Shown here: piece after piece, positions 54,376-62,987 of the stretch
Layout: each line of letters starts with the position of its first letter
Position numbering within the stretch: position 1 is the stretch's first letter
NCBI GenBank assembly: GCA_964293475.1
Contig: CAXYYJ010000026.1
Location: forward strand, 10,541 to 74,540
Length of the DNA: 64,000 bases
Direction: 5' to 3'
From: UBA12170 sp964293475
Lineage (GTDB): Bacteria > Bacteroidota > Bacteroidia > Bacteroidales > UBA12170
Translations under genes and position numbers: made by a program
Notes under the pieces: generated by a model
Database searches by the model: none
What the model saw: only the letters and a program-made list of their open reading frames with translations
What the model was told of the DNA's origin: nothing

Positions 54376-55082
54376 CAGGCTTCGTCCTTGGGCAACCGTT
54401 CCAACTCATTGCTGTTAAAGGCCTCGTTCAGCGAAAACCTGATATAGTTGATTGGGATGCCTTCAGCAAGATATTTCATTTCGTAGAAGGTCTGGATTTG
54501 AGAGGCATCTCCCTGATAATCTGAATTATACAAATCATTTGTTTTGTAAACCAGGGGGAAATTAAAAAACCCGATAAGTTCTTCAGTATAATTGCTAAGC
54601 CCACGGTTATCAGTTTTAACATGGATGATGGCTCCAGGTTTCAGCAAATCGCGGTAGTGATTGAGAAATTTGGGCGACATAAGCCTTCTGCGCTCATAAT
54701 TGGGTTGTGGATCGGAAAAAGTGAGCCAGATTTCGTCAACCTCGTTGGCAGCAAAAAACTGATTAATCTGATCGATTCGGGTGCGCACAAAGGCAACATT
54801 TTTCATTCCAGCCTGCAAAGCATCGGTGGCACCACGCCACATGCGGGCACCTTTTAAATCAACGCCAATAAAATTCTTATTGGGGTATTTTTGCGCCAAT
54901 CCCACCGTATATTCGCCCTTCCCACAACCCAATTCCAAAACAATGGGATTATTGTTTTTAAAAAACACCTGATTCCACTTTCCCTTTAAAGGAAACCCCT
55001 GTTGGAGCTCTTCGAAAAAGGGCTGAAAGAACAAGGGATTTTGAGCATTTTCAGCAAATTGCTTCAGCTTATGACGAGCCAT
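54375..55082 (-). CDS. trmB: tRNA (guanine-N7-)-methyltransferase
   Basis: The start at 55082 (MARHKLKQFAEN) is preferred over the frame extending to 55244, which adds 54 residues not found in the family. The S-adenosylmethionine site is VLELGCGKGEYTVGLA, and the TrmB motifs GVDLKGARMWRGA, IWLTFSDPQPNYERRRLMSP and IHVKTDN follow. It methylates G46 of tRNA. The 235-residue length is normal. Confidence 0.95.
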   Translation of the reverse strand: MARHKLKQFAENAQNPLFFQPFFEELQQGFPLKGKWNQVFFKNNNPIVLELGCGKGEYTVGLAQKYPNKNFIGVDLKGARMWRGATDALQAGMKNVAFVRTRIDQINQFFAANEVDEIWLTFSDPQPNYERRRLMSPKFLNHYRDLLKPGAIIHVKTDNRGLSNYTEELIGFFNFPLVYKTNDLYNSDYQGDASQIQTFYEMKYLAEGIPINYIRFSLNEAFNSNELERLPKDEA

Positions 55083-55186
55083 TTCTCTATTTTTTATGCG
55101 GCAAAGATAAAAAATCCGTGTTTTTAAAGATTCCTGTGTTTTAACAAATTTGTTGCTGATAAAATATAGATTTTTAATAAAAAATA

Positions 55187-55230
55187 TTGCTTTTGTCATC
55201 CCATTGTACGTAACTTTGCCAAATAATAAT
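55187..55230 (+). promoter_or_regulatory. Promoter of the DUF1778/GNAT toxin-antitoxin pair
   Basis: A TTG (55187-55189) and TAACTTTG (55211-55218) are 21 bases apart and fit the Bacteroidota promoter. Bases 55211-55230 match the region before the TAC operon (8307-8326) in 19 of 20 positions. Confidence 0.6.
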
Positions 55231-55247
55231 CCTGCAAAAAGCAAGCT

Positions 55248-55541
55248 ATGTCAACACTAACAAGCGAAAGAATAAACTTAAGAATCAATAAAGAGAAAAA
55301 AGAGCTTATTCGATTAGCATCTGAGTTGAAAGGTTTTAAAAGTCTTTCGGAATTTGTCATTCAATGTTCCTATAATGAAGCGGCTAAAATTCTTAGCGAA
55401 ACCGACATAATCCTCACAGCTTATCACGATAAGGTAAATTTTATAAATGCCATTTTAAATCCACCCGCTCCCAACGAGAATTTAAAAAAGGCTCATTCCA
55501 ATTATCTTAAATTCCTGAGCGAAAATGAAGGCAATTATTAG
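55248..55541 (+). CDS. DUF1778-family (TacA-like) antitoxin
   Basis: The 97-residue protein starts with a ribbon-helix-helix domain SERINLRINKEKKELIRLASELKGFKSLSEFV, the DUF1778 pattern. Its C-terminal part (NPPAPNENLKKAHSNYLKF) is the toxin-wrapping region of TacA-type antitoxins. It overlaps the GNAT toxin gene by 17 bases and would repress the operon with the toxin. Confidence 0.92.
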   Translation: MSTLTSERINLRINKEKKELIRLASELKGFKSLSEFVIQCSYNEAAKILSETDIILTAYHDKVNFINAILNPPAPNENLKKAHSNYLKFLSENEGNY

Positions 55542-56025
55542 CATCCTTGATAAAAAACATCAAAGAGAAGAATTCAATTGTGGCCATGATGCTTTGAATA
55601 GTTACCTTAAAACCCAGTCCGGACAAGATGTCCGAAAAAATTTAACAGCATGTTTCGTTCTCACATTTCATGAAAACAACAAAATTTACGGGTTTTATAC
55701 CTTGTCATCAACCAATGTAATTTCTGATAGCCTGCCCGAAAAGCTATCGAAGAAAGTGCCCCCTTCCTACAAGGTTATACCCGCTGTATTGCTGGGGAGA
55801 CTTGCTGTAGATATATCGCTGCAAGGGCAGGGTTATGGAGAAATCCTCCTCATGAATGCCTTTTACAGAATCGTAGAAACTACAAAAAGTATTGCCGCTC
55901 AGGTTATTGTTGTCGACCCCATTGACGACGCCGCAAGTTTGTTTTATAAACGCTATGGCTTCGATTTTATAGCTGGAAACACTAAAATGTTTATTCCGAT
56001 AGAGACAGTGAAAAAACTATTTTAA
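55525..56025 (+). CDS. GNAT-family toxin (TacT/AtaT-like)
   Basis: The 166-residue protein has the TacT layout: FNCGHDALNSYLKTQSGQD, then VIPAVLLGRLAVDISLQGQGYGEILL (acetyl-CoA loop) and SLFYKRYGFDF near the end. Such toxins acetylate the amino group of charged tRNA and stop translation. The antitoxin gene precedes and overlaps it. Nothing in the sequence suggests inactivation. Confidence 0.92.
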   Translation: MKAIISILDKKHQREEFNCGHDALNSYLKTQSGQDVRKNLTACFVLTFHENNKIYGFYTLSSTNVISDSLPEKLSKKVPPSYKVIPAVLLGRLAVDISLQGQGYGEILLMNAFYRIVETTKSIAAQVIVVDPIDDAASLFYKRYGFDFIAGNTKMFIPIETVKKLF

Positions 56026-56073
56026 CGAATTTATTTTCAGTAAATTAATCTCAAAAGCCCTTAAATTAGCCCA

Positions 56074-56100
56074 CAAAAAAAGCAGCCCTAAGACTGCTCA
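56074..56100 (-). terminator. Terminator of the flavodoxin gene, possibly bidirectional
   Basis: On the minus strand the arms at 56093-56098 and 56081-56086 form a 6-bp stem (one G-U pair), followed by seven U. On the plus strand the stem has 5 bp and is followed by CATTTTTCTTTTT, so it may also stop the GNAT toxin transcript coming from the left. Confidence 0.7.
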
Positions 56101-56118
56101 TTTTTCTTTTTGGAACGA

Positions 56119-56628
56119 TTACTCCGCGAATTCTTTCTTAATCTGATTAACCCAATCTTTAATTCTGGGTTCAACAAGCTCCTCCTGACTTTCAAAATCC
56201 AGAGGCAAACCCACAAAAACATCGCCTCTCAAAGCCCGGGAAGCATCGAAGGTATAGCCAGTGTTTTTAGTAAATCCTATAACTTTTCCTCCCCTTTTCT
56301 CAATAAACTTTGCCATGATTCCAATGGCGTCGGCAAAATTGTCGGGATAGCCTTTTTGGTCACCTGCTCCATAAATAGCAAAGGTTTTACCTTCCATGCT
56401 GTCGCCTTCTACACAAGGCAAGAACTCGTCCCAGTAATTGGGCAATTCTCCATCCCACCAGGTGGGAACCCCCAGAACAAATTTATTGTAGTTATGAAAA
56501 TCCTTTTCGGTGGCTTCTTCCACATTAACAGCATCTACAAGGTCTTCACCCATATACTGGAGGACAAAACCCGCTGCAGTGCTGGTATTTTTGGTATTGA
56601 AACTATAAAATAATCCTATTTTTTCCAT
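56119..56628 (-). CDS. Flavodoxin
   Basis: The 169-residue protein binds FMN and carries electrons. The phosphate loop is FYSFNTKNTSTAA (residues 7-19; more usually S/T-G-T-G-N-T, so altered), followed by VLGVPTWWDGELPNYWDEF and IYGAGDQKGYPDNFADAIG, the two FMN-stacking loops. It lies 18 bases after the dehydrogenase gene, possibly co-transcribed. The loop change suggests an atypical FMN affinity. Confidence 0.92.
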   Translation of the reverse strand: MEKIGLFYSFNTKNTSTAAGFVLQYMGEDLVDAVNVEEATEKDFHNYNKFVLGVPTWWDGELPNYWDEFLPCVEGDSMEGKTFAIYGAGDQKGYPDNFADAIGIMAKFIEKRGGKVIGFTKNTGYTFDASRALRGDVFVGLPLDFESQEELVEPRIKDWVNQIKKEFAE

Positions 56629-56646
56629 TTTTTTCCGTCTTTTCGA

Positions 56647-58689
56647 TTAATATTTTAATAATTCCCGTGCTGCCTCAATAATTTTTCTGGTATTGGGCAG
56701 AATGGCATTTTCCAGAATCCGGTTAAAGCCCACCGGAGTAAACTCCGAGCCCACTCTTTTAACTGGTGCATCGAGATATTCAAAGGCTTCGCTGGCAATT
56801 TGAGCGGCTACTTCGCCACCAAAACCTCCAAAAACCTTGTCTTCGTGAACCACCATCACCCGATTGGTCTTTTTCACACTATTCAGAATAGCTTCTTTAT
56901 CTAAAGGTAACAGCGAACGTAAATCCAAAACTTCTATTTGAACTCCTTCTTCTTTTTCGAGAATATCGGCGGCTTCAATACTCATGGGCAAAGTATTTCC
57001 ATAAGTAACAATGGTCATATCCGTTCCTTCTCTTCTGATTCTGGCCTTGCCAAAAGGAACCATAAAATCGCCGGGACAGTAGGCTTCGGCTTTGGGATCG
57101 TTGTACAAGGCCTTGGGCTCCAGAAACAAGGTAATTCCTCTTGACCTGATGCTTGTTCTGAGCAAACCTGCAGCATCGTCGGCAAAAGCAGGATAAACCA
57201 CCCTGATACCCGGAAAGGTTGTCAAAGCCGCTTCGATGTTTTGTGAGTGATATAAACCACCACCAATGTATCCGCCAGAGGCTAAACGAATGGTCACATT
57301 GGGAACAAACTTCCCATTACTCCGGTAGTACTCGTGAGACGATTCTACCAACTGCTCCATAGCAGGCCAAAAATAATCGGCGAATTCTGCTCCTTCAACC
57401 ACAATTCTGATTTTGTCGTTAAAGCGACTCATTCCATTGGCAGTGCCTACAATAAAATCTTCGGCAATGGGAGCATTAAACACTCTGTCGATGCCAAATT
57501 CCTGTTGCAGTCCTTTGCTCACATTAAAAATTCCGCCTTTATCTTTGTTGGCCATGTCCTGTCCCCAGATAAAAGTATCGGGGTTATGACGAAATTCGGC
57601 TTTTAACGTCTCGTTGAGGGCAGTTATGAGCTTAATTTTCTCCCCGGTGTTCACCTGATGCAAACCTTCGGGATACTTTTCGCTAACCACCGGCTCGGGG
57701 GTTACAAAATCATGAATACTTTCCGGACTTGGATCGGGCGAAGTGATGGCAAATTTATGTGCTTTTTTTATGGCATCGTCAGCTTTTTTCTCAATAGCTG
57801 CCAATTCAGCTTCATCGAACTTGTTGAAGCGCAACAACATACGGCGATATTTTGCCAAAGGATCGTATTCCTTCACATAATTTCTTTCTTCCTCATCGCG
57901 ATAAAGCTCGTGTTTATCGCTGTTGGAATGAGAACCCATCCGCACACAATTGGCATGAAGAATTACAGGATTGCCGGTTTCCAACACATGAGCTTTTGCC
58001 TCGTACATGGCATTCATGGAGTCAAATACATCCTTACCATTACAATGAATCAGGTGCAGATTTTTATATCCACTGAAATTATCAATAACTTTTCGGTTGG
58101 CGGTCTGGTCTTTCTTGGGGACAGAAATTCCATAGCCATTGTCCTGAATTACAAATATTACGGGAAGCTGTTCTCTGTCGGCACCTGTGATGGCTTCGTA
58201 AACATAGCCTTCGGAAACTGAGCTTTCACCTTGAGAGCTGATGGCCACAGCTTTTTCACCATATCTTTTTATAGCCCGGGCTACTCCCACAGCATGAAGC
58301 GTATGGTTGCCTGTGCAGCTCGATACATTCTGAATATTCCATTCGGGCTTGGCAAAATGGTTCGACATATGCCTTCCGCCCGACGATGGGTCGTTGGCTT
58401 TTGAAATACCATTAAGTATAATTTCTGTTTCTGTCATTCCGGCAGATAGCACAGTGAGCATATCGCGGTAGTAGGGAAACAGATAATCTTTATTCTTTTC
58501 AAATATTTGTCCAATGGCCAATTGAATCCCATCGTGACCCGCATAAGGTGCATGATATGACCATCCTAAGGCCTGTTTCAAATAATTGGGGGCTTTCTCG
58601 TCGAGCTTTCTGCCCAGATACATTAAGTAGTACCAGTTTTCTAAAGTTTCTTTTGGCGTTTGATTTATGCCATATTTTTTGTCAGTCAT
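56647..58689 (-). CDS. 2-oxoacid dehydrogenase E1, fused alpha and beta chains
   Basis: At 680 residues this fuses both E1 chains: the alpha part (to about residue 330) with the thiamine diphosphate motif region SSQGESSVSEGYVYEA through IQDNGYGISV, and the beta part (from about 345) with ALNETLKAEFRHNPDTFIWGQDMA, PIAEDFIVGTANGM and RVMVVHEDKVFGGFGGEV. Such fusions in Bacteroidota are usually branched-chain 2-oxoacid E1, feeding branched acyl-CoA into fatty acid synthesis, though pyruvate is not ruled out. E2 and E3 are not in the window. Confidence 0.88.
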   Translation of the reverse strand: MTDKKYGINQTPKETLENWYYLMYLGRKLDEKAPNYLKQALGWSYHAPYAGHDGIQLAIGQIFEKNKDYLFPYYRDMLTVLSAGMTETEIILNGISKANDPSSGGRHMSNHFAKPEWNIQNVSSCTGNHTLHAVGVARAIKRYGEKAVAISSQGESSVSEGYVYEAITGADREQLPVIFVIQDNGYGISVPKKDQTANRKVIDNFSGYKNLHLIHCNGKDVFDSMNAMYEAKAHVLETGNPVILHANCVRMGSHSNSDKHELYRDEEERNYVKEYDPLAKYRRMLLRFNKFDEAELAAIEKKADDAIKKAHKFAITSPDPSPESIHDFVTPEPVVSEKYPEGLHQVNTGEKIKLITALNETLKAEFRHNPDTFIWGQDMANKDKGGIFNVSKGLQQEFGIDRVFNAPIAEDFIVGTANGMSRFNDKIRIVVEGAEFADYFWPAMEQLVESSHEYYRSNGKFVPNVTIRLASGGYIGGGLYHSQNIEAALTTFPGIRVVYPAFADDAAGLLRTSIRSRGITLFLEPKALYNDPKAEAYCPGDFMVPFGKARIRREGTDMTIVTYGNTLPMSIEAADILEKEEGVQIEVLDLRSLLPLDKEAILNSVKKTNRVMVVHEDKVFGGFGGEVAAQIASEAFEYLDAPVKRVGSEFTPVGFNRILENAILPNTRKIIEAARELLKY

Positions 58690-58752
58690 TGTATTTATTT
58701 TTATAAAATCCTACCGGGAAGCTATTTATACGACTCCCGCTTTTTTTCGCTG

Positions 58753-58760
58753 CAAATTTA
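58753..58760 (-). promoter_or_regulatory. TAnnTTTG element of the E1 gene
   Basis: The minus strand reads TAAATTTG here, about 65 bases before the E1 start codon. A partial -33 TTG (minus strand, 58784-58786) is 23 bases away. The 364-base gap 58690-59053 also contains CGGGA/TCCCG arms (58715-58719 and 58735-58739) inside the E1 leader. No gene lies in the gap. Confidence 0.4.
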
Positions 58761-59025
58761 TAAATTGTTTTTTAATTTAGACTCAATTTAAATAAAAAGC
58801 CGTCCCGATTTCAGTTAAAAATTAAAAATTCCGGCCATTTTAAGCCTCTGTGAAAGAATAAATTTAGTGAAGAAACCCTCGAAAAAAATTGGTATTTAAG
58901 TTACTTGACATTTGTTTAATTGACTACACACCAAAAAAACTGTTAATTTTTTCCGCCACATCAATCTTTGGCTTTGAATTTGTAAAAGCAACTTCACTAA
59001 TCAATCAAGTAATCAGCAAAATGGT

Positions 59026-59033
59026 TACTTTTG
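59026..59033 (+). promoter_or_regulatory. TAnnTTTG element of the rsfS-ftsH operon
   Basis: TACTTTTG ends 20 bases before the rsfS ATG and matches the Bacteroidota -7 element. No clear -33 element is seen at the right distance. Confidence 0.45.
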
Positions 59034-59053
59034 CACCCAAATAAAATTTTTTA

Positions 59054-59437
59054 ATGAGGAAACTGTATCAAAATCACACATCACAGCAACTTGCTGAAGT
59101 AGTTATCCAGGGAATGTTGGAAAAAAAAGCTAATAATATAACTGTCATGGACTTAAGAAAAATAGGAACAGCTGTTTGCGACTATTATGTGATCTGCCAT
59201 GGCAATTCAAACACCCATGTGGAAGCAATAGCTGAATCGGTTGGATATGAAACCCGCAAGCATTTGAGCGACAAACCAATACATGTTGAAGGAGCCGATG
59301 TTGCAGAGTGGATTCTACTGGATTATGTGGATGTGGTGGTACATGTTTTTCAAGAGAAAAGCAGAAAGTTTTACAATCTGGAACAGCTTTGGGCCGATGC
59401 AGAAATTAGTTCGGTTAAAGAAAGTATGACAAATTAA
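59054..59437 (+). CDS. rsfS: Ribosome silencing factor
   Basis: The 127-residue protein has the RsfS/Iojap pattern: DYYVICHGNSNTHVEAIAESV, then GADVAEWILLDYVDVVVHVFQEKSRKFYNLEQLW. RsfS binds L14 of the 50S subunit and prevents subunit joining during starvation. It is first in an operon with ftsH, a LUD gene, cdsA and psd. Confidence 0.95.
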   Translation: MRKLYQNHTSQQLAEVVIQGMLEKKANNITVMDLRKIGTAVCDYYVICHGNSNTHVEAIAESVGYETRKHLSDKPIHVEGADVAEWILLDYVDVVVHVFQEKSRKFYNLEQLWADAEISSVKESMTN

Positions 59438-59448
59438 TTCAGGACACA

Positions 59449-61449
59449 ATGGCAGACGAGAATAAACCCAATCCAAAAAATAACAATCCCCTGAATCCAA
59501 TGCAGGGGAAAGATGGCAAACCCAAATTCAATTTCTATTGGATCTACGGTATTCTGGCGGTGGTCTTTATTGGGCTCACCTTCTTTAGTAATGATACCAC
59601 TTCCAAAGAAACCAACTGGGGACAAATAAAACAAATGCTGGCCGATGGTGATGTGGAAAAAGTGGTTCTTGTAAATAAAGAACTTGCCGAATTCTACATA
59701 AAGGCTGACAAAAAAGCCAAATACGAAATCAAGGAGCAAAGCGGCACCCTTACCAAATCGCCCGATTTCATTTTTCAGATTGGCAGCATTGAATCTTTCG
59801 AAAACAATGTTGTGGAAGCACAGAAAGACCTTCCAAATCCTATCTATATCAACAACGAAACACGTCAGGATTGGGGCAAAGATATTTTTAGCTGGGTATT
59901 TCCCATTCTTCTTCTCGTTGGAGTCTGGTTCTTCATCATGCGAATGATGAGCCGTGGCGGCCCAGGTGGAGGACAAATCTTCAATATTGGCAAATCCAAG
60001 GCGCAACTTTTTGATAAAGAGAGCTCAGTCACTGTAAACTTCAACGATGTGGCCGGACTTAAAGAAGCCAAAGTTGAAATTATGGAGATTGTTGACTTCC
60101 TGAAAAACCCAAAAAAATACACCGAACTTGGGGGAAAAATTCCAAAAGGAGCACTTTTGGTTGGCCCTCCCGGAACTGGAAAAACCCTGTTGGCCAAAGC
60201 CGTAGCAGGTGAAGCTAAAGTTCCTTTCTTCTCTCTTTCAGGTTCTGACTTCGTAGAAATGTTTGTGGGGGTTGGCGCATCGCGTGTTCGCGATTTGTTC
60301 AAACAAGCCAAAGAAAAATCACCTTGTATCATTTTTATCGATGAAATTGATGCCATAGGTCGTGCCCGTGGTAAAAACGCCATTACCGGCGCCAACGACG
60401 AGCGCGAAAACACACTCAATCAACTCCTTACAGAAATGGACGGGTTCGGTAGTAATGCCGGTGTCATCATACTTGCGGCCACAAACCGTGCCGATATCCT
60501 GGATAAAGCACTTCTTAGAGCTGGCCGTTTCGACCGCCAAATTCACGTGGAGTTGCCCGAGCTTGAAGAAAGAAAAGCAATTTTTGAAGTCCACACCAAA
60601 CCCCTGAAAATAGATTCAGGAGTCGATATTGTTATGCTGGCTAAACAGACCCCTGGTTTTTCGGGTGCCGACATAGCCAATGTTTGTAACGAAGCTGCTC
60701 TTATCGCTGCCCGTCAGGATAAAAAAACCATCGGCAAACAAGACTTTTTCGATGCCATCGACAGAATAGTTGGCGGATTGGAAAAACGAAGCAAGATTAT
60801 CAACAAGCATGAAAAAGAAGTTATTGCCTATCATGAATCGGGTCACGCAACCATAAGCTGGCTGTTGGAACATGCTCATCCTTTGGTTAAGGTTACCATT
60901 GTTCCCCGCGGCAAAGCACTTGGTGCAGCCTGGTATGTTCCCGAAGAACGTCAGATAACTACATCGGAACAAATGATGGACGAAATGTGTGCCACCCTGG
61001 GCGGAAGGGCTGCGGAAAAAATTATCTTCAATAAAATTTCCACCGGAGCGCTCAACGATTTGGAAAAAGTGACCAAACAAGCCTACACCATGGTTGCCTA
61101 TTTTGGATTGAACAACAAAATTGGAAACATTTCCTACTACGACAGCACTGGCCAACAGGAATACCAATTCCAAAAGCCTTACAGCGAAAATACTGCTCAA
61201 ATTATTGACACCGAAGTTAGTAAACTGGTGGAAGAAGCCTATCAAAAAGCCCTGGCTTTGCTTGAAACCAATAAAGACAAGCTCGCCAAGCTGGCTCAGG
61301 TGCTCATGGAGAAAGAGGTAATTTTCCGCGACGATTTGGAACTGATTTTCGGAAAACGCCCCTGGGATGAAGGTAAAGACCACCTGGAACTCAACAGGGA
61401 CTATAAACCCGAAATTGAAAATCCAGACGACACAAAAACCTTGGCTTAA
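59449..61449 (+). CDS. ftsH: ATP-dependent zinc metalloprotease FtsH
   Basis: The 666-residue membrane protease has two N-terminal membrane helices (about residues 28-45 and 143-163), Walker A GPPGTGKTLLAK (near 238), Walker B IIFIDEIDAIG, the second region of homology ATNRADILDKALLRAGRFDR, and the zinc motif HESGH (His462). It degrades membrane and short-lived cytosolic proteins. It is 11 bases after rsfS. Confidence 0.97.
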   Translation: MADENKPNPKNNNPLNPMQGKDGKPKFNFYWIYGILAVVFIGLTFFSNDTTSKETNWGQIKQMLADGDVEKVVLVNKELAEFYIKADKKAKYEIKEQSGTLTKSPDFIFQIGSIESFENNVVEAQKDLPNPIYINNETRQDWGKDIFSWVFPILLLVGVWFFIMRMMSRGGPGGGQIFNIGKSKAQLFDKESSVTVNFNDVAGLKEAKVEIMEIVDFLKNPKKYTELGGKIPKGALLVGPPGTGKTLLAKAVAGEAKVPFFSLSGSDFVEMFVGVGASRVRDLFKQAKEKSPCIIFIDEIDAIGRARGKNAITGANDERENTLNQLLTEMDGFGSNAGVIILAATNRADILDKALLRAGRFDRQIHVELPELEERKAIFEVHTKPLKIDSGVDIVMLAKQTPGFSGADIANVCNEAALIAARQDKKTIGKQDFFDAIDRIVGGLEKRSKIINKHEKEVIAYHESGHATISWLLEHAHPLVKVTIVPRGKALGAAWYVPEERQITTSEQMMDEMCATLGGRAAEKIIFNKISTGALNDLEKVTKQAYTMVAYFGLNNKIGNISYYDSTGQQEYQFQKPYSENTAQIIDTEVSKLVEEAYQKALALLETNKDKLAKLAQVLMEKEVIFRDDLELIFGKRPWDEGKDHLELNRDYKPEIENPDDTKTLA

Positions 61450-61507
61450 GCCATGCCACAATAGGCAAATAAAGCTATATTTGTAAAATTGTACTAAACG
61501 GCAAACT

Positions 61508-62155
61508 ATGGACGAATCAACATCCAAAGAGAAAATCTTAAAGGAAATAAGATTGGGTTTGATGACAAAACTCGACAACCCATACAATATTAGTAATACG
61601 GATATTGCCGTAATGCAGCCTTTGGATGAATCCATCGATTTACAATTTGCCCGCGAACTATCAGCCCTAGGAGGGAAATTCATTTTCTGCGAAAGCGAAA
61701 ACGATCTCACAGACATCCTGAAAATGCTTGTTAAGGATGAAAATATTGCGCCTATTTTTTGCAAAAATTCAGAACTTCAAAGCCATTTAACCGATGCGGG
61801 GATTGAGTTTTTCTCAGATGAAGCAGATTTAAAAAACTGCAAATCAGGACTCACAGAATGTGAATTCCTTATAGCACGGTTTGGTTCAGTTCTTATGTCC
61901 TCAGCTCTGAGCTCAGGCAGAAGATTGTATTCTTATCCCGAAATTCACCTGGTTGTGGCCTACGCTTCTCAATTGGTTCCTGAAATAAGCGATGCCATTA
62001 TTGGTATGCGTGAACGCTATAATGGAGCGCTACCCAGCATGCTCACGGTTGTTACAGGTCCCAGCCGAACTGCCGATATTGAAAAAACTCTGGTTTTGGG
62101 TGCACATGGCCCCAAAGAATTGGTCGTATTTTTTATTGACGATTTAATGGAATAA
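61508..62155 (+). CDS. LUD-domain protein
   Basis: The 215-residue protein has the LUD (LutB/LutC-like) pattern: GLTECEFLIARFGSVLMSSALSSGRRLYSYPEIHLVVAYASQLVPEISDAI and VVTGPSRTADIEKTLVLGAHGPKELVVFFID. LutC-like proteins take part in lactate use, but a single LUD protein in this position between ftsH and cdsA has no known task. It ends 2 bases before cdsA. Confidence 0.9.
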   Translation: MDESTSKEKILKEIRLGLMTKLDNPYNISNTDIAVMQPLDESIDLQFARELSALGGKFIFCESENDLTDILKMLVKDENIAPIFCKNSELQSHLTDAGIEFFSDEADLKNCKSGLTECEFLIARFGSVLMSSALSSGRRLYSYPEIHLVVAYASQLVPEISDAIIGMRERYNGALPSMLTVVTGPSRTADIEKTLVLGAHGPKELVVFFIDDLME

Positions 62156-62157
62156 TT

Positions 62158-62979
62158 TTGAAAACCCTTCTCACTAGAACAGCCTCGGGTGCAATATTTG
62201 TAATTTTGGTCATTGGAAGTATACTTTGGCATCCATGGGCAGTTTTTGGGGTATTTTTTCTTTTTACCCTTGCGGCACTGTATGAATTTGGCCGAATGAT
62301 TGCCGCGCGGTATCACTCTTTTCCGCAGTCTTCTTTTATTTTCATGGGGAGCGTAATTTATTTATTAATTGGGCTTTTTGCCAATGGATTTGTTTCCTAT
62401 AAAATACTTCTGGCAATTGTCCCCCTGTTTTTTCTTTTCTTCATCAGCGCACTTTATCAGAAAAATGAAGATATTTTTGTCAATTTGGGTCTTAAAATTA
62501 CCGGCTTACTCTATGTAGCGCTCCCGTTTGGATTGTTCAATGTAGTGGCAAATTTAGGAATTGAAGGGCAAAATGAACGGGAACCTCTTTTCCTCATTGC
62601 ATTTTTTCTGCTGGTGTGGGTTAACGATACTTTCGCCTATCTCAGCGGAATAACTCTTGGTAAACATCGCCTTTTTGAACGAATCTCGCCAAAAAAATCA
62701 TGGGAAGGAAGCATTGGGGGAGCCTTGATAACCATGATTCTTGCAGGAATTTTAGGTCATTATACTACCATTTTTAATTCCCAGTCGTGGGTTATGCTGG
62801 CAGCAATTATTATTACTACTGCCACCTTTGGCGACCTCATTGAAAGCATGCTTAAGCGGCATGTTAATGTAAAAGACAGCGGAAATATTATGCCTGGTCA
62901 TGGCGGAATTCTTGACCGTTTTGACGCCGCAATATTTTCGATTCCTTTTTATTTATTTTTTCTATATTTGTTGCAATAG
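62158..62979 (+). CDS. cdsA: Phosphatidate cytidylyltransferase
   Basis: The 273-residue membrane enzyme makes CDP-diacylglycerol from phosphatidic acid and CTP. The CDS signature SMLKRHVNVKDSGNIMPGHG followed by GILDRFD is complete, and SPKKSWEGSIGGALIT lies before it. Six or more hydrophobic helices are visible. The start is a TTG at 62158 immediately after the LUD stop (no ATG fits nearby), suggesting translational coupling with reduced initiation. Confidence 0.93.
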   Translation: MKTLLTRTASGAIFVILVIGSILWHPWAVFGVFFLFTLAALYEFGRMIAARYHSFPQSSFIFMGSVIYLLIGLFANGFVSYKILLAIVPLFFLFFISALYQKNEDIFVNLGLKITGLLYVALPFGLFNVVANLGIEGQNEREPLFLIAFFLLVWVNDTFAYLSGITLGKHRLFERISPKKSWEGSIGGALITMILAGILGHYTTIFNSQSWVMLAAIIITTATFGDLIESMLKRHVNVKDSGNIMPGHGGILDRFDAAIFSIPFYLFFLYLLQ

Positions 62980-62987
62980 GCTCGTAT

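Noticed and set aside
60616..61764. Long open frame on the minus strand opposite ftsH
   Set aside because: It is antisense to strongly conserved FtsH motifs and its translation is Phe-rich with no recognisable domain; a shadow of the ftsH codon pattern.
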